Shown here: positions 30,601-42,223 of the stretch, in pieces
How positions within the stretch are numbered: the first letter of the stretch is position 1
Layout of the letters: each line of letters opens with the position of its first letter
DNA from: Chengkuizengella axinellae
Lineage (GTDB): Bacteria; Bacillota; Bacilli; Paenibacillales; KCTC-33759
Length of the DNA: 61,702 bases
Direction: 5' to 3'
Assembly: GCF_030730905.1 (NCBI RefSeq)
Contig: NZ_JAVAMP010000020.1
Location: 1-61,702 of the forward strand
Program-made: the position numbers and the translations under genes
Notes under the pieces: model-generated
Told to the model about the DNA's origin: nothing
Database searches by the model: none
What the model saw: only the letters and a program-made list of their open reading frames with translations

Positions 30601-31297
30601 TGATGGTGTTGTAAAAGAAATTCGCGAGGTGAAAGATGGTCGCGAAGTTGAGATTGAGGGTGACGCGGAATCTAAGGTGTATACGTTAAGTTACGGTTCT
30701 AGAATGAGAATAGCTGTAGGTCAGCAAATCGAAGCTGGGGATGAATTGACAGATGGTTCTATCGACCCTAAAGAAATGCTGCGTATTAAAGGGATTCAAG
30801 GTGTCCAAAATTACATTTTACAAGAAGTGCAGCGTGTTTACCGAAATCAGGGTGTTGAAATCAATGATAAGCATATTGAAGTCATCGTAAGACAAATGTT
30901 GAGAAAAATACGAATCGTGATTTCAGGAGATACGAATTTACTTCCTGGTGCGTTTGCAGATATTCATGAATATGAAGAAGAGAATAAAAAAGCATTATTC
31001 TCAGGAAAGGAACCTGCAGTTGCGAAACCTGTATTACTTGGGTTAACAAAAGCTTCCTTAGAAACAGATTCATTCTTATCTGCAGCTTCATTCCAAGAAA
31101 CAACCAGAGTGTTGACAGATGCGGCTATTAAAGGTAAAGTAGATCAATTGGTTGGTCTGAAGGAAAATGTTATTCTTGGTAAATTAATTCCAGCAGGTAC
31201 AGGGATGAATCGTTACCGTAATGTAAAAATTGTGGATCAAACGACTGAAAATGTAGACCTGGAAGAAGCAATGAAAGAAACAGTTACTGTTGAATAA
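27680..31297 (+). CDS. rpoC: DNA-directed RNA polymerase subunit beta'
   Basis: Catalytic beta' subunit, 1205 residues. The N-terminal zinc ribbon is [19 protein letters not shown], the Mg-binding loop is NADFDGDQM, and the second zinc site is [16 protein letters not shown] 27680 has GAGGAGGG 8 bases upstream; ATG 27683 is one codon later and equally possible. Cotranscribed with rpoB. Confidence 0.98.
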   Translation: MMDVNNFELMKIGLASPNLIRSWSRGEVKKPETINYRTLKPEKEGLFCEKIFGPTKDWECHCGKYKRVRYKGVVCDRCGVEVTRAKVRRERMGHIELAAPVSHIWYFKGIPSRMGLALDMSPRSLEEIIYFASYVVTDPGETPLEKKQLLSEKEYRSYREKYGFGFHAGMGAEAIKKLLQSLDVNKEIGVLKEELKTAQGQRKNRAVKRLEVLEAFKSSANDPEWMILDVLPVIPPELRPMVQLDGGRFATSDLNDLYRRVINRNNRLKRLLDLGAPDIIVQNEKRMLQEAVDALIDNGRRGRPVTGPGNRPLKSLSHMLKGKQGRFRQNLLGKRVDYSGRSVIVVGPYLKMYQCGLPKEMALELFKPFVMKELVSKGLAHNIKSAKRKVEKVSPDVWDVLEDVIKEHPVLLNRAPTLHRLGIQAFEPILVEGKAIRLHPLVCTAYNADFDGDQMAVHVPLSAEAQSEARILMLASGNILNPKDGKPVVTPSQDMVLGTYYLTIDNPEAKGSGRIFKTVHETISAYQMEHVSLHARVAIPVKALRKENITEKQQNALLVTTVGKIIFNETFPSVFPFINEPTKRNLDKTPDEYYIYEKGTNVREYIKSLPIVGGIGKDYLGNIIAECFREYKTTQCSIILDKIKEVGFTYSTKAGITIAVSDVTVPEEKYVLMKENEDKVETVMKQYRRGLITPDERHERIIAIWSKAKDDLSEILMSKFDKFNNITLMVDSKARGNKSQITQLGGMRGLMADPSGHIHELPIKSNFREGLTVLEYFISTHGARKGLADTALRTADSGYLTRRLVDVAQDVVVREDSCKTDKGFLVSKIQDGKEVIENLYDRIEGRYAFATVRHPETNEIIVKRDDMIDDRIAQNIIAAGIEKIQIRSVLSCRARHGICKKCYGRNLATGFNVEIGEAVGIIAAQSIGEPGTQLTMRTFHTGGVAGDDITQGLPRIQELFEARNPKGQALISEIDGVVKEIREVKDGREVEIEGDAESKVYTLSYGSRMRIAVGQQIEAGDELTDGSIDPKEMLRIKGIQGVQNYILQEVQRVYRNQGVEINDKHIEVIVRQMLRKIRIVISGDTNLLPGAFADIHEYEEENKKALFSGKEPAVAKPVLLGLTKASLETDSFLSAASFQETTRVLTDAAIKGKVDQLVGLKENVILGKLIPAGTGMNRYRNVKIVDQTTENVDLEEAMKETVTVE

Positions 31298-31305
31298 AAA
31301 TAATA

Positions 31306-31334
31306 TTGACAATGGTTAATCCAGGTGATATTAT
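31306..31334 (+). promoter_or_regulatory. sigma-A promoter before the L7Ae-like gene and str operon
   Basis: TTGACA (31306-31311), 17-base spacer, TATTAT (31329-31334): a near-consensus vegetative promoter just after rpoC, about 50 bases before the L7Ae-like gene. Confidence 0.85.
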
Positions 31335-31382
31335 ATTCGAGTGTGCCAAAAACAAATTTCCTGATGCTTTGGAGGATGATTA

Positions 31383-31634
31383 ATGTCTTATGAAAAAGTA
31401 AAGCAGGCTGATCGTTTATCGATAGGCACGAAGCAGACTTTAAAAGTGATTGAACGTGGCAGTGCCACTGAAGTTTACGTAGCAGAGGATGCAGATCCTA
31501 AAGTGACGAACAAAGTCATTTCGCTTTGTAAGGAAAAAAACGTTAATTTGATTTATGTAGATTCAATGAAACAGCTTGGAAAAGCATGTGGAATTGAAGT
31601 TGGAGCTGCTGTAGCAGCTATTATAAACGACTAA
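31383..31634 (+). CDS. rplGB: L7Ae-family K-turn RNA-binding protein
   Basis: Small L7Ae/L30e/S12e-fold protein of 83 residues, equivalent to B. subtilis YbxF (RplGB), which binds kink-turn RNA. The segments LSIGTKQTLKVIERGSATEVY, trimmed here to GTKQTLKVIERGSA, and QLGKACGIEVGAAVAA mark the family. GGAGG precedes the ATG. It heads rpsL-rpsG-fusA-tuf. Cellular role is not settled. Confidence 0.93.
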   Translation: MSYEKVKQADRLSIGTKQTLKVIERGSATEVYVAEDADPKVTNKVISLCKEKNVNLIYVDSMKQLGKACGIEVGAAVAAIIND

Positions 31635-31639
31635 CAATA

Positions 31640-31695
31640 TGTTTTTGTTTGCCTTAGGTTTCATGGTTTATTATGACCTGAGGTAGACAAAAACA
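31640..31695 (+). promoter_or_regulatory. long hairpin between L7Ae-like gene and rpsL
   Basis: TGTTTTTGT (31640-31648) pairs with ACAAAAACA (31687-31695), with further inner pairing AGGT/ACCT. It is followed by ATTTCC and not a strong T run, so it may be a leader structure or weak attenuator and not a full terminator. Confidence 0.5.
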
Positions 31696-31783
31696 TTTCC
31701 TTTGTTCATTTTTGAACCGCCTGGATCTGTGGACATAAAATGAATTCAATTTGAATGTATTATTTTAGGAAGGAGGTGCAGGA

Positions 31784-32197
31784 ATGCCTACAATTAATCA
31801 GTTAGTTAGAAAAGGACGTCAAGCAAAAGTTGTGAAATCAACTTCACCTGCTTTACAAAAAGGGTATAATGCGCTAAGAAGAGAAGAAACTAATCTAAGT
31901 GCACCTCAAAAACGTGGAGTTTGTACTCGTGTTGGAACAATGACACCTAAAAAACCGAACTCAGCTTTGAGAAAATATGCTCGTGTTCGTTTAACAAATC
32001 GTATTGAGGTTACTGCTTATATACCTGGTATTGGTCACAACCTACAAGAACATAGCGTTGTTTTAGTTCGTGGTGGTAGAGTTAAAGATCTTCCGGGGGT
32101 ACGTTATCATATCGTTCGCGGTGCTTTAGATACTGCTGGTGTGAACGACCGTAAACAGGGAAGATCCAAATACGGTGCTAAAAGACCGAAATCATAA
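31784..32197 (+). CDS. rpsL: 30S ribosomal protein S12
   Basis: Decoding-centre protein. The streptomycin region [11 protein letters not shown] carries K56 (E. coli K42), and [11 protein letters not shown] is wild type, so no known resistance change is seen. 137 residues. AAGGAGGTG precedes the ATG. Confidence 0.98.
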   Translation: MPTINQLVRKGRQAKVVKSTSPALQKGYNALRREETNLSAPQKRGVCTRVGTMTPKKPNSALRKYARVRLTNRIEVTAYIPGIGHNLQEHSVVLVRGGRVKDLPGVRYHIVRGALDTAGVNDRKQGRSKYGAKRPKS

Positions 32198-32237
32198 ATG
32201 AATCATCATTTGAAATTACTCGGAAAGGAGGATGACC

Positions 32238-32708
32238 ATGCCTCGTAAAGGACCTGTAACACGTAGAGATGTATTGCCTGATCCGATATATAGCAGTAAG
32301 CTAGTTACAAGATTAATCAATAGAATTATGATTGATGGTAAAAAAGGCGTTGCTCAATCTATTTTATATAATGCTTTTGACATTATTAAAGAACGTAGTG
32401 GTAACGATCCGATGGAAGTTTTTGAGCAAGCAATCAAAAACATCATGCCAGTTCTTGAAGTTAAAGCTCGTCGTGTTGGTGGATCAAACTATCAAGTACC
32501 GATAGAAGTAAAACCAGAACGCCGTACTGCTTTAGGATTGCGTTGGTTAGTTAACTATTCACGTCTTCGTGGAGAGAAAACAATGGAAGAGCGCTTAGCT
32601 GCTGAAATTATGGATGCTAGTAATAATACTGGTGCTTCAGTTAAGAAACGTGAAGATACTCATAAAATGGCGGAAGCAAATAAAGCATTTGCTCATTATC
32701 GCTGGTAA
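32238..32708 (+). CDS. rpsG: 30S ribosomal protein S7
   Basis: Nucleates assembly of the 30S head. It starts [18 protein letters not shown] and contains [15 protein letters not shown] 32238, 6 bases after AAAGGAGG, gives 156 residues; the ATG at 32232 abuts that site. Part of rpsL-rpsG-fusA-tuf. Confidence 0.98.
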   Translation: MPRKGPVTRRDVLPDPIYSSKLVTRLINRIMIDGKKGVAQSILYNAFDIIKERSGNDPMEVFEQAIKNIMPVLEVKARRVGGSNYQVPIEVKPERRTALGLRWLVNYSRLRGEKTMEERLAAEIMDASNNTGASVKKREDTHKMAEANKAFAHYRW

Positions 32709-32741
32709 AATAAATATGAACTTAAGAAAGGAGATTATATA

Positions 32742-34817
32742 ATGGCTAGAGAATTCTCCTTAAATGATACACGTAATATTGGAATCATGGCGCATATTGA
32801 TGCCGGTAAAACTACCACAACAGAACGTATATTGTTCTACACAGGTCGTACTCATAAAATTGGTGAGGTTCACGAAGGTGGAGCAACAATGGACTGGATG
32901 GAGCAAGAGCAGGAGCGTGGGATTACAATTACCTCCGCTGCTACAACGGCTCAGTGGAAAGATCACCGCATTAACATTATTGATACCCCGGGACACGTTG
33001 ACTTCACAGTTGAGGTAGAACGTTCCCTGCGTGTACTAGATGGAGCAGTTGGAGTATTTTGTGCAAAAGGTGGAGTAGAACCACAATCAGAAACCGTTTG
33101 GCGTCAGGCTGACCGTTATAAAGTTCCGCGTATTGCATACGTGAACAAAATGGACATTATTGGTGCTGACTTTGAAGGTGCTGTTGCACAAATGCGTGAA
33201 AGACTACAAGCGAATGCAGTACCTATTCAATTTCCAATTGGTGCAGAAGACAATTTTCAAGGTTTTGTAGACTTAATTGAAAATGTTGCTTGGTTATATA
33301 AGGATGATCTAGGTAAAGAGATTGAAAAATCAGAAATCCCTGCTGATCTGACTGATAAAATAGAAGAGCTGCGCACTGAAATGATTGAAAAGATTGCTGA
33401 GCTTGATGAAGAATTGATGATGAAATACTTAGAGGGAGAAGAACTTACAATTGAAGAGCTGAAATCAGCGCTTCGTAAAGGTGTTGTTGAAGTTCAAATC
33501 ACACCTGTACTATGTGGGTCCTCTTATAAAAACAAAGGGGTTCAAGCAGTATTAGATGCTGTAGTAGATTACCTTCCAGCTCCTACTGATGTTCCTGACA
33601 TTAGTGGTGAATTGGAAGATGGGACTGAAGTTGTAAGAAAGTCTTCCGACGAAGAACCATTTTCTGCATTAGCATTTAAAATCATGACTGACCCATTTGT
33701 TGGTAAGTTAACGTTCTTCCGTGTATATTCTGGAACATTGGACTCAGGTTCATATGTTTTAAATACAACTAAGGGAAAACGTGAAAGAGTTGGGCGTATC
33801 TTAATGATGCATGCAAACAGTAGAGAAGAAGTAGGAACTGTTTATGCTGGAGATATTGCTGCAGCAGTTGGTCTGAAAGATACAACAACAGGAGATACAT
33901 TGAGTGATGAGAAGGAACCAGTCATTCTAGAGTCTATGACTTTCCCTGACCCAGTTATTTCCGTTGCGATTGAGCCAAAAACAAAGTCTGACCAAGACAA
34001 AATGGGTATTGCGTTAGCTAAATTAGCTGAGGAAGATCCTACTTTTAAAACTGAAACGGATGAGGAAACTGGACAAACGATTATTAAAGGGATGGGTGAA
34101 TTACATCTTGAAATTATCGTTGACCGCCTAATGCGTGAATTTAAAGTGGAAGCTAATGTTGGTAAACCACAGGTTGCTTATAGAGAAACATTTAAAACTG
34201 CGGCAAAAGTGGAAGGAAAATTCGTACGTCAGTCTGGTGGTCGTGGTCAATATGGTCACGTATGGGTTGAATTTGAACCACAGGAAGCTGGTACTGGTTT
34301 TGAATTTGAAAACAAAATTGTCGGTGGAGTAGTTCCAAGAGAATATATTCCAGCAGTACAAAATGGTATCGTAGAAGCAATGCAAAGTGGTGTGTTAGCA
34401 GGTTACCCGCTTGTTGATGTAAAGGCAAGACTAGTTGATGGTTCTTACCATGATGTCGATTCAAGTGAAATGGCATTTAAAATTGCAGGTTCCATGGCAT
34501 TGAAAAATGCAAAAGGAAAATGTAATCCTGTCATCTTAGAACCGATCTTCAAGGTTGAAGTAACTGTACCAGAAGAATACATGGGCGACATTATGGGTGA
34601 TGTTAACTCCCGACGTGGACGTGTAGAAGGTATGGATACACGTGCTGGTGCGCAAGTTATTCGTGCAAAAGTGCCTTTATCTGAAATGTTTGGATATTCC
34701 ACAACACTTCGTTCTAAGACACAAGGTCGAGGAACTTATTCTATGGAATTATCTCATTATGAAGAAGTACCTAAGTCAATTGCAGAAGAAATCGCTGCTA
34801 AAAACCAAGGTGCATAA
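32742..34817 (+). CDS. fusA: elongation factor G
   Basis: Translocation GTPase, 691 residues. G1 AHIDAGKTT (17-25), G3 DTPGHVDF and G4 NKMD are intact, and the domain III-V signatures ([19 protein letters not shown]) are present. AAGGAGA precedes the ATG. Third gene of the str operon. Confidence 0.98.
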   Translation: MAREFSLNDTRNIGIMAHIDAGKTTTTERILFYTGRTHKIGEVHEGGATMDWMEQEQERGITITSAATTAQWKDHRINIIDTPGHVDFTVEVERSLRVLDGAVGVFCAKGGVEPQSETVWRQADRYKVPRIAYVNKMDIIGADFEGAVAQMRERLQANAVPIQFPIGAEDNFQGFVDLIENVAWLYKDDLGKEIEKSEIPADLTDKIEELRTEMIEKIAELDEELMMKYLEGEELTIEELKSALRKGVVEVQITPVLCGSSYKNKGVQAVLDAVVDYLPAPTDVPDISGELEDGTEVVRKSSDEEPFSALAFKIMTDPFVGKLTFFRVYSGTLDSGSYVLNTTKGKRERVGRILMMHANSREEVGTVYAGDIAAAVGLKDTTTGDTLSDEKEPVILESMTFPDPVISVAIEPKTKSDQDKMGIALAKLAEEDPTFKTETDEETGQTIIKGMGELHLEIIVDRLMREFKVEANVGKPQVAYRETFKTAAKVEGKFVRQSGGRGQYGHVWVEFEPQEAGTGFEFENKIVGGVVPREYIPAVQNGIVEAMQSGVLAGYPLVDVKARLVDGSYHDVDSSEMAFKIAGSMALKNAKGKCNPVILEPIFKVEVTVPEEYMGDIMGDVNSRRGRVEGMDTRAGAQVIRAKVPLSEMFGYSTTLRSKTQGRGTYSMELSHYEEVPKSIAEEIAAKNQGA

Positions 34818-34859
34818 TAAATAAATTATTGTTTATACAATTAAGGAGGAAAATTTAAA

Positions 34860-36053
34860 ATGGCTAAAGCTAAATTTGAACGTAATAAACCACATTTAAA
34901 CGTTGGTACTATCGGTCACGTTGACCATGGTAAAACTACTTTAACAGCAGCAATCACAACTGTATTAACTAAAACATACGGTGGTGGAGAAGCGCGTGCA
35001 TTCGACCAAATCGATAATGCACCAGAAGAAAGAGAGCGCGGTATCACAATCGCTACATCTCACGTTGAGTATGAGTCTGAAACTCGTCACTATGCACACG
35101 TTGACTGTCCAGGACATGCTGACTACGTTAAAAACATGATCACTGGAGCAGCGCAAATGGACGGAGCAATCTTAGTTGTATCTGCAGCGGATGGTCCAAT
35201 GCCACAAACTCGTGAGCACATCCTACTTTCTCGTCAGGTTGGTGTTCCTTACATCGTAGTATTCATGAACAAATGTGACATGGTTGAAGATGAAGAGTTA
35301 TTAGAATTAGTTGAAATGGAAATTCGCGATCTATTAAACGAATACGAATTCCCAGGTGACGACACTCCAATCATCCAAGGTTCTGCATTAAAAGCATTAG
35401 AAGATCCAGATGGTGAATACGGTCAAAAAATCATTGAATTATTCAAGATTATTGATGAGTACATTCCTGAGCCTGAGCGTCAAACTGACAAACCTTTCTT
35501 AATGCCAGTTGAGGATGTATTCTCAATCACTGGTCGTGGTACAGTTGCTACTGGTCGTGTTGAGCGTGGTACTGTTACTGTAGGTGACGAAATTGACATC
35601 GTAGGTATTGAAGAAGAAATTAAGAAAACAACTGTAACAGGTGTTGAAATGTTTAGAAAACTTCTTGACTCTGCTCAAGCTGGTGACAACATTGGTGCAT
35701 TACTACGTGGTGTTGATCGCAGTGATATCGTTCGTGGTCAAGTTTTAGCTAAGCCAGCTTCTGTTAATCCGCATACTAAATTCAGTGCGCAAGTTTACGT
35801 TTTAACTAAAGAAGAAGGTGGACGTCATAAGCCATTCTTTACTGGATACCGTCCTCAATTCTACTTCCGTACAACTGACGTAACTGGAATCATTGAACTT
35901 CCAGAAGGTACTGAAATGGTTATGCCAGGAGATAACATCACTGTAACTGTTGAACTAATCAACCCAATCGCAATCGAAGAAGGAACTCGTTTCGCGATTC
36001 GTGAGGGTGGTCGTACAGTTGGTGCTGGTGCGGTTGCTACAATCGAAAAATAA
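34860..36053 (+). CDS. tuf: elongation factor Tu
   Basis: Delivers aminoacyl-tRNA to the ribosome. GHVDHGKT (19-26), DCPGHADY and NKCD (136-139) are the GTPase motifs. 397 residues. AAGGAGG precedes the ATG. Codon use is more biased than its neighbours, as expected for very high expression. A terminator follows. Confidence 0.98.
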   Translation: MAKAKFERNKPHLNVGTIGHVDHGKTTLTAAITTVLTKTYGGGEARAFDQIDNAPEERERGITIATSHVEYESETRHYAHVDCPGHADYVKNMITGAAQMDGAILVVSAADGPMPQTREHILLSRQVGVPYIVVFMNKCDMVEDEELLELVEMEIRDLLNEYEFPGDDTPIIQGSALKALEDPDGEYGQKIIELFKIIDEYIPEPERQTDKPFLMPVEDVFSITGRGTVATGRVERGTVTVGDEIDIVGIEEEIKKTTVTGVEMFRKLLDSAQAGDNIGALLRGVDRSDIVRGQVLAKPASVNPHTKFSAQVYVLTKEEGGRHKPFFTGYRPQFYFRTTDVTGIIELPEGTEMVMPGDNITVTVELINPIAIEEGTRFAIREGGRTVGAGAVATIEK

Positions 36054-36069
36054 TATTGATTCATATAAG

Positions 36070-36103
36070 AAAAGCCCTTGTCAATCTAGACAAGGGCTTT
36101 TCA
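36070..36103 (+). terminator. terminator after tuf
   Basis: AAAGCCCTTGTC pairs with GACAAGGGCTTT around AATCTA, ending in TTTTC. It separates the str operon from the S10 operon. Confidence 0.92.
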
Positions 36104-36161
36104 TTATCTTATTGCATAATGTTTAACATTTGTTCCTTTTTGAAAAAAAAATATTTTTTTC

Positions 36162-36190
36162 TTGCATTCTACTTATATTTTTTATATAAT
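36162..36190 (+). promoter_or_regulatory. sigma-A promoter of the S10 operon
   Basis: TTGCAT (36162-36167), 17-base AT-rich spacer, TATAAT (36185-36190). The upstream A tracts resemble an UP element. It leaves a leader of about 130 bases before rpsJ. Confidence 0.82.
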
Positions 36191-36194
36191 ATTG

Positions 36195-36310
36195 GAGTTG
36201 GTCTGAGACAGTGCGATGATGTGAGAGGTTGCTGACACACACGGCTCCTTTGCCATGAGTCATGTGTTAGGATATTTTCATGGAGTAGGTCCGATTAAAA
36301 TTTGGGCGAT
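36195..36310 (+). promoter_or_regulatory. structured 5' leader of rpsJ
   Basis: The leader can fold: CTGACAC near 36229 pairs with GTGTTAG near 36265, and GGC-TCCTTT-GCC lies inside. No T run follows, so it is not a terminator. An autoregulatory r-protein leader is possible but not identified. Confidence 0.4.
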
Positions 36311-36327
36311 AGAAGGAGGGAATTTGA

Positions 36328-36636
<309 letters not shown>

Positions 36637-36675
36637 TTACAAATGAAAGTTTACATTTAGAAACGAGGTGTCAAA

Positions 36676-37299
36676 ATGACTGCGAAAGGTATCTTAGGTA
36701 AAAAACTAGGGATGACTCAAGTTTTTACACCAGAAGGAATCGTGATTCCTGTAACTGTTGTTGAAGCTGGGCCAAATGTAGTTTTACAAAAGAAAGATCT
36801 TGAAACAGACGGATACGAAGCGATTCAGCTTGGTTTCGGAGATAAAAAAGAAAACAACGCAATTAAACCTGAAAAAGGTCATGCGAAAAAAGCGAATGCA
36901 ACACCTAAGCGCTACGTGAAAGAATTTCGCGTCAGCTCAGGCGAATATGAAGTAGGGCAAGAGTTAAAAGCAGACATATTTGCTGAAGGTGAATTTGTAG
37001 ATGTAACTGGAACTTCCAAGGGTAAAGGATTCCAAGGGGCTATTAAAAGACATGGACAGCGTATTGGACCTAAGAGTCACGGTTCTCATTATCATCGTAG
37101 CCCTGGTTCTATGGGAGCGATTGTCAATCGTGTATTCAAAGGTAAAAAGTTACCTGGTCACATGGGTTCAGAAACAGTGACATTACAAAATCTTGAAGTG
37201 GTTAAAGTGGATGCTGAGAAAAATATACTTTTAGTAAAAGGTTCTATTCCAGGAGCTAAAAATAGCTTTGTAAAAATTCAAGCATCTATTAAAAAATAG
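36676..37299 (+). CDS. rplC: 50S ribosomal protein L3
   Basis: Early-assembly protein near the peptidyl transferase centre. It starts [20 protein letters not shown] and has the basic loop [17 protein letters not shown]. 207 residues. Followed by rplD in the usual S10 order. Confidence 0.98.
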   Translation: MTAKGILGKKLGMTQVFTPEGIVIPVTVVEAGPNVVLQKKDLETDGYEAIQLGFGDKKENNAIKPEKGHAKKANATPKRYVKEFRVSSGEYEVGQELKADIFAEGEFVDVTGTSKGKGFQGAIKRHGQRIGPKSHGSHYHRSPGSMGAIVNRVFKGKKLPGHMGSETVTLQNLEVVKVDAEKNILLVKGSIPGAKNSFVKIQASIKK

Positions 37300-37326
37300 A
37301 GGTTATTCAGAAAGGAGGATTTCATA

Positions 37327-37950
37327 ATGCCAAAGGTTGCCTTATTTGATGTTAATGGTTCACAAGTTGGTGATGTAGAATTATCAGATGCGGTATTTGG
37401 AATTGAGCCAAATAAGCATGTTCTTCATCAAGCAGTTGTGATGCAACAAGCATCATTACGTCAAGGTACACACAAAGTAAAAGGACGTTCTGAAGTGCGC
37501 GGTGGCGGACGTAAGCCATGGAAACAAAAAGGAACGGGTAGAGCTCGTCAGGGTACAATTAGAGCACCTCAATGGAAAGGTGGAGGCGTGGTATTTGGAC
37601 CTACACCTAGAAGTTATGCTACGAAATTGCCGAAGAAGGTTCGTCGTTTAGCGATTAAATCTGCGCTTTCTTCAAAAGTGGTTTCAAATGAAATTATTGT
37701 ATTAGATCAATTAGTGTTAGAACAACCAAAAACGAAACAATTTGCTTCTATTTTAAATAAATTAAAAGTTGAACGTAAAGCGTTGGTAGTTGGATTGGAT
37801 ACTGACAATAATGCAGCATTATCTGCTCGCAATATCCCAGGTGTTAAATTCGTTGCTGCTGACGGAATTAATGTTTTGGACGTTCTGGCTTATGATAATT
37901 TGATTATTACTAAAGAAGCTGCTCAGAAAATAGAGGAGGTGCTTGCGTAA
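37327..37950 (+). CDS. rplD: 50S ribosomal protein L4
   Basis: Lines the exit tunnel; its basic loop [19 protein letters not shown] forms part of the tunnel constriction and carries K and G residues where macrolide mutations occur elsewhere. 207 residues. The stop TAA shares a base with the rplW ATG, so translation is coupled. Confidence 0.98.
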   Translation: MPKVALFDVNGSQVGDVELSDAVFGIEPNKHVLHQAVVMQQASLRQGTHKVKGRSEVRGGGRKPWKQKGTGRARQGTIRAPQWKGGGVVFGPTPRSYATKLPKKVRRLAIKSALSSKVVSNEIIVLDQLVLEQPKTKQFASILNKLKVERKALVVGLDTDNNAALSARNIPGVKFVAADGINVLDVLAYDNLIITKEAAQKIEEVLA

Positions 37951-38240
37951 TGAAATATGCTCACGATATTATCAAGCGCCCTATCGTTACTGAACGTTCT
38001 AGCGATATGATGGCTGACAACAAGTACGTTTTTGAAGTAGTTTTAAGTGCGAATAAAACGGAAATCAAACAGGCTGTTGAAGAAATTTTCAAAGTGAAGG
38101 TCGTGAAAGTAAATACGATCAGAATGCCTAAAAAACCTAAGCGTTATGGGCGCTACAATGGATATACATCCGAATGGAAAAAAGCGATTATCACATTAAG
38201 TGCTGACAGCAAACCGTTGGAATACTTTGAAACAGTATAA
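37950..38240 (+). CDS. rplW: 50S ribosomal protein L23
   Basis: Tunnel-exit protein that docks trigger factor and SRP. It starts [17 protein letters not shown]; 96 residues. Overlaps rplD by one base and uses the GGAGGTG inside the rplD end. Confidence 0.98.
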   Translation: MKYAHDIIKRPIVTERSSDMMADNKYVFEVVLSANKTEIKQAVEEIFKVKVVKVNTIRMPKKPKRYGRYNGYTSEWKKAIITLSADSKPLEYFETV

Positions 38241-38271
38241 GAAATTTTCGAGGTAAGGAGGGAAAATTAAA

Positions 38272-39105
38272 ATGCCGATTAAAAAATACAAACCGACGAG
38301 TCCAGCTCGCCGTGGAATGTCAGTTTCTACATTTGAAGAAATTACAACTTTGGAACCGGAAAAATCCTTGCTTGCACCATTAAGCAAAAAAGCTGGACGT
38401 AACAACCAAGGTAAAATCACTACTCGTCATCATGGTGGTGGACATAAGAAAAAGTATCGTATTGTTGACTTCAAACGTTTGAAAGACGGAATACCAGGAC
38501 GCGTTGCTACGATTGAGTATGATCCAAATCGTTCTGCTAATATTGCGCTTATCCATTATTTAGATGGAGAAAAACGTTACATTTTAGCACCTAAAGGGTT
38601 AAAAGTAGGTACTGAAATCGTATCTGGACCAGATGCAGATATTAAAGTTGGGAACACGCTTCCTCTAGAAAATATACCTGTTGGTACAGTTATCCACAAC
38701 ATCGAATTACAACCTGGTAAAGGTGGACAATTAGTTCGTGCTGCTGGAACAGAAGCTCAACTACTAGGTAAAGAAGAACAATACGTAATCATCCGTTTAA
38801 CTTCAGGTGAAGTAAGAAAGATTCTTAAAACTTGCCGTGCTACAATTGGTACTGTAGGTAATGAAGATCATGAGCTTGTGAACATTGGTAAAGCGGGTCG
38901 TACACGCTGGTTAGGTAAAAGACCTACAGTTCGTGGATCTGTAATGAACCCGAATGACCATCCACACGGTGGTGGTGAAGGTAAATCACCAATCGGACGT
39001 AAGTCTCCAATGTCACCATGGGGTAAACCTACATTAGGATATAAAACTCGTAAGAAAAACAAAGCTTCAGATCAATATATTGTTCGTAGACGTAAGCAGA
39101 AATAA
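38272..39105 (+). CDS. rplB: 50S ribosomal protein L2
   Basis: Peptidyl transferase-proximal protein. It starts [16 protein letters not shown] and has the signature [20 protein letters not shown] including the conserved histidine. 277 residues. GTAAGGAGGG precedes the ATG. Confidence 0.98.
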   Translation: MPIKKYKPTSPARRGMSVSTFEEITTLEPEKSLLAPLSKKAGRNNQGKITTRHHGGGHKKKYRIVDFKRLKDGIPGRVATIEYDPNRSANIALIHYLDGEKRYILAPKGLKVGTEIVSGPDADIKVGNTLPLENIPVGTVIHNIELQPGKGGQLVRAAGTEAQLLGKEEQYVIIRLTSGEVRKILKTCRATIGTVGNEDHELVNIGKAGRTRWLGKRPTVRGSVMNPNDHPHGGGEGKSPIGRKSPMSPWGKPTLGYKTRKKNKASDQYIVRRRKQK

Positions 39106-39129
39106 TTTTGCAGGAAGGGAGGATCATAA

Positions 39130-39408
39130 ATGGGACGCAGCTTAAAAAAAGGGCCATTTGTAGATGAATACTTAATGAAAAAAGTTGAAGAAGCTGATCA
39201 ATCTAAAAAGAAAGTAGTCATTAAAACTTGGTCTCGCCGCTCAACGATTTTTCCGCAATTTGTTGGTCATACATTTGGTGTGTATGATGGTCGTAAACAT
39301 GTTCCGGTTTATGTGACTGAGGATATGGTTGGACATAAATTAGGTGAATTTGCTCCAACTCGTACTTTTAAAGGTCATGATGATGATAAGAAAACAGGTA
39401 AAAGATAA
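39130..39408 (+). CDS. rpsS: 30S ribosomal protein S19
   Basis: 30S head protein. It starts [19 protein letters not shown] and contains [20 protein letters not shown]. 92 residues. GGGAGGATC precedes the ATG. Confidence 0.98.
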   Translation: MGRSLKKGPFVDEYLMKKVEEADQSKKKVVIKTWSRRSTIFPQFVGHTFGVYDGRKHVPVYVTEDMVGHKLGEFAPTRTFKGHDDDKKTGKR

Positions 39409-39456
39409 TAATTCTATAAAAAAATTGAACATTGTTTGAGAGGAGGTTTTACTTCC

Positions 39457-39795
39457 ATGCAAGCAAAAGCACAAGCGAAATATATTCGTATTGCTCCCCG
39501 TAAGGTCAAGTTAGTGATTGACTTGATTCGTGGGAAGGAAGTTGGTGAAGCCATTTCTATCTTAAGACACACACCAAAAGCATCTTCACCAGTAATTGAA
39601 AAAGTTTTAAACTCAGCTATTGCAAATGCAGAGCATAACTATGAAATGGATCCAAATAACTTAGTGATTAGCGAAGCATATGTTAATGCAGGTCCGATCA
39701 TGAAAAGATTTAGACCACGTGCTATGGGACGTGCGTCTCGTATAAATAAACGTACTAGCCACATTACATTAGTGGTTACTGAAAATCAATCATAA
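39457..39795 (+). CDS. rplV: 50S ribosomal protein L22
   Basis: Exit-tunnel protein with a long beta-hairpin ([19 protein letters not shown]). It starts [20 protein letters not shown]; 112 residues. ATG 39457 has AGGAGG 10 bases upstream; the TTG at 39436 precedes that site and is rejected. Confidence 0.97.
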   Translation: MQAKAQAKYIRIAPRKVKLVIDLIRGKEVGEAISILRHTPKASSPVIEKVLNSAIANAEHNYEMDPNNLVISEAYVNAGPIMKRFRPRAMGRASRINKRTSHITLVVTENQS

Positions 39796-39808
39796 GGAGG
39801 GATGACGT

Positions 39809-40471
39809 GTGGGACAAAAGGTAAGCCCAATAGGACTTAGAGTCGGAGTTATTAGAGACTGGGAATCCAAATGGTACGCAGATAAAGAGTATGGTGAGTA
39901 TCTAGTAGAAGACGTGAAAATTCGTGATTATCTAAAAGAAAAATTGAAAGATTCCGCGGTTTCTCACTTTGATATCGAACGTGCTGCAAATCGAGTAAAC
40001 ATTACAATTCACACTGCTAAACCTGGAATGGTTATCGGTAAGGGTGGATCTGAAGTAGAAAGCCTTCGTAACCAAATTACGAAGTTAACCAGCAAAAAGG
40101 TTCATATTAATATTACAGAAATCAAGAATCCAGACATCGTAGCAACGCTTGTTGCAGAAAATATTGCGCAACAATTAGAGCGTCGTGTCTCTTTCCGTCG
40201 TGCAATGAAACAAGCAATCCAAAGAACAATGCGTTCTGGAGCAAAAGGAATTAAAACGATGGTAAGCGGACGTCTTGGTGGTGCTGAAATCGCAAGAAGT
40301 GAAGGTTATAGTGAAGGTACTGTACCTCTTCATACATTACGTGCAGATATCGATTATGGTACTGCTGAAGCACACACAACATATGGTCGTCTTGGTGTAA
40401 AGGTTTGGATCTATCGTGGTGAGGTATTACCAGCTGCGAAGAAAAGAGCTTCTAAGGAAGGAGGCAACTAA
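39809..40471 (+). CDS. rpsC: 30S ribosomal protein S3
   Basis: mRNA-entry protein with a KH domain ([19 protein letters not shown]). It starts with GTG as [13 protein letters not shown]; 220 residues. AAGGAGGGATG precedes the start. rplP follows almost directly. Confidence 0.98.
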   Translation: MGQKVSPIGLRVGVIRDWESKWYADKEYGEYLVEDVKIRDYLKEKLKDSAVSHFDIERAANRVNITIHTAKPGMVIGKGGSEVESLRNQITKLTSKKVHINITEIKNPDIVATLVAENIAQQLERRVSFRRAMKQAIQRTMRSGAKGIKTMVSGRLGGAEIARSEGYSEGTVPLHTLRADIDYGTAEAHTTYGRLGVKVWIYRGEVLPAAKKRASKEGGN

Positions 40472-40473
40472 TC

Positions 40474-40911
40474 ATGCTAATGCCTAAACGTACAAAACAT
40501 CGTAAAGAGCACCGCGGTTCTCTTAGAGGACGTGCAAAAGGCGGTACGGAGGTTGCTTTCGGTGAATATGGAATCCAAGCTCAAACAGCTTGTTGGATTA
40601 CAAATCGTCAAATAGAGGCTGCTCGTATTGCAATGACACGTTACATGAAACGTGGTGGTAAAGTATGGATCAAAATTTTCCCTGCTAAGCCGATTACTGC
40701 TAAACCTTTAGAAGTTCGTATGGGTAGCGGTAAAGGTAACGTTGAGAAGTGGGTTGCGGTCGTTAAACCTGGTAAAGTATTATTTGAAATTGCAGGTGTA
40801 GAAGAGGAAGTTGCTCGTGAGGCATTGAGACTTGCATCTCACAAACTACCTTGTAAAACGACTTTTGTTAAACGCAAAGAATTGGGTGGTGAAGCAAATG
40901 AAAGCAACTGA
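40474..40911 (+). CDS. rplP: 50S ribosomal protein L16
   Basis: A-site-facing protein near 5S rRNA. It starts [20 protein letters not shown]; 145 residues. GGAAGGAGG, at the end of rpsC, lies about 10 bases before ATG 40474. It overlaps rpmC by 14 bases. Confidence 0.98.
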   Translation: MLMPKRTKHRKEHRGSLRGRAKGGTEVAFGEYGIQAQTACWITNRQIEAARIAMTRYMKRGGKVWIKIFPAKPITAKPLEVRMGSGKGNVEKWVAVVKPGKVLFEIAGVEEEVAREALRLASHKLPCKTTFVKRKELGGEANESN

Positions 40912-41095
40912 TTTTCGTAACTTAACCACTGCTGAGATAGAGCAAAAAATTACAGGTTACAAAGAAGAGCTTTTTAATCTTCGTTTTCAAATGGCAACAG
41001 GTCAACTAGATAACCCTGGTCAAATAAGAATCGTTCGCAAAGCAATTGCTCGCGCTAAAACGGTTCTAAGAGAAAGAGAACTTGGGATTAATTAA
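40898..41095 (+). CDS. rpmC: 50S ribosomal protein L29
   Basis: Small tunnel-exit protein, two helices, 65 residues, starting [17 protein letters not shown] and containing [22 protein letters not shown] 40898 lies inside the end of rplP; a GGGTGGTG site precedes it. The open frame extends further upstream but only as the shifted rplP reading. Confidence 0.97.
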   Translation: MKATDFRNLTTAEIEQKITGYKEELFNLRFQMATGQLDNPGQIRIVRKAIARAKTVLRERELGIN

Positions 41096-41140
41096 GACAG
41101 TGATAAAACTGTATGATATATCCAGAGAGGAGGGCACTCA

Positions 41141-41404
41141 ATGAGTGAACGTAATGAACGCAGAGTCCAAATTGGTAAAGTAGTCAGCGATAAAATGGAC
41201 AAAACAGTTGTTGTTGCTGTGGAAACTTATAAAACACACTCTCTTTATCATAAAAGATTAAAGGTTACTAAAAAATTCAAAGCACATGACGAAAACAATG
41301 AAGCTAAAATCGGTGATACGGTTAAAATCATGGAGACTCGTCCGCTTTCAAAAGATAAGCGTTGGAGATTAGTAGAGATTACTGAAAAAGCTGTAATTAT
41401 ATAA
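41141..41404 (+). CDS. rpsQ: 30S ribosomal protein S17
   Basis: OB-fold primary 16S-binding protein, 87 residues. It contains [17 protein letters not shown] and [27 protein letters not shown] precedes the ATG. Confidence 0.98.
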   Translation: MSERNERRVQIGKVVSDKMDKTVVVAVETYKTHSLYHKRLKVTKKFKAHDENNEAKIGDTVKIMETRPLSKDKRWRLVEITEKAVII

Positions 41405-41435
41405 GCACGTATGATAGACGGAAGGAGGGACTAAC

Positions 41436-41804
41436 ATGATCCAAGCATTTACTCGCTTAAAAGGCGCTGACAACTCTGGTGCAAAAGAATTGATGTGTAT
41501 TCGAGTGTTAGGTGGTACTGGACGTCGTACAGCTAACATCGGAGATATGATCGTCTGCTCAGTGAAACAAGCAACGCCAGGTGGAGTTGTCAAAAAAGGT
41601 GATGTCGTTAGAGCCGTTATAGTTCGTACTAAACGTGGTTCTAGACGTAATGATGGTTCATATATTACTTTTGATGAAAATGCTGCAGTTATTATTAAAG
41701 ATGATAAGAGTCCAAGAGGAACACGTATCTTTGGTCCTGTAGCACGTGAACTTCGTGATCGGAATTACATGAAGATTGTATCTCTAGCTCCAGAAGTAAT
41801 TTAA
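41436..41804 (+). CDS. rplN: 50S ribosomal protein L14
   Basis: Subunit-interface protein, 122 residues, starting [20 protein letters not shown] with [20 protein letters not shown] at the end. GGAAGGAGGG precedes the ATG. Confidence 0.98.
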   Translation: MIQAFTRLKGADNSGAKELMCIRVLGGTGRRTANIGDMIVCSVKQATPGGVVKKGDVVRAVIVRTKRGSRRNDGSYITFDENAAVIIKDDKSPRGTRIFGPVARELRDRNYMKIVSLAPEVI

Positions 41805-41843
41805 TGAAAATAGCTTTAAAAAGCCAGGAGGTGTAAAGAAGAG

Positions 41844-42194
41844 ATGCCGAAGCCAAAAAAATTAGAAAGCCATAACAATAAATTGCATGTAAAAAAGGAT
41901 GATACAGTTATTGTTATCGCTGGTAAAGATAAAGGTAAAAAAGGTCGCATTATTTCAGCTTTACCTAGACAAAACAAAGTGCTTGTTGAAGGTGTAAACT
42001 TGATTAAAAAACATGCTAGACCAAGTCAAGATAATCCGCAGGGTGGCATTATCACACAAGAAGCCCCAATCCATGTTTCTAACGTAATGTTGGCAGACCC
42101 TAAGAGTGGAAAACCAACTCGCATCGGTCATAAAGTATTGGATAATGGGAAAAAGGTTCGTGTGGCAAAGAAATCAGGTCAAGTGATTGACTAA
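41844..42194 (+). CDS. rplX: 50S ribosomal protein L24
   Basis: Assembly initiator with a KOW motif ([20 protein letters not shown]). 116 residues, slightly longer than the B. subtilis protein (about 103), with extra N-terminal residues [18 protein letters not shown] lies 12 bases before the ATG. Confidence 0.97.
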   Translation: MPKPKKLESHNNKLHVKKDDTVIVIAGKDKGKKGRIISALPRQNKVLVEGVNLIKKHARPSQDNPQGGIITQEAPIHVSNVMLADPKSGKPTRIGHKVLDNGKKVRVAKKSGQVID

Positions 42195-42223
42195 TCGTTT
42201 GCAGGAAGGAGGTTAAAACAATC

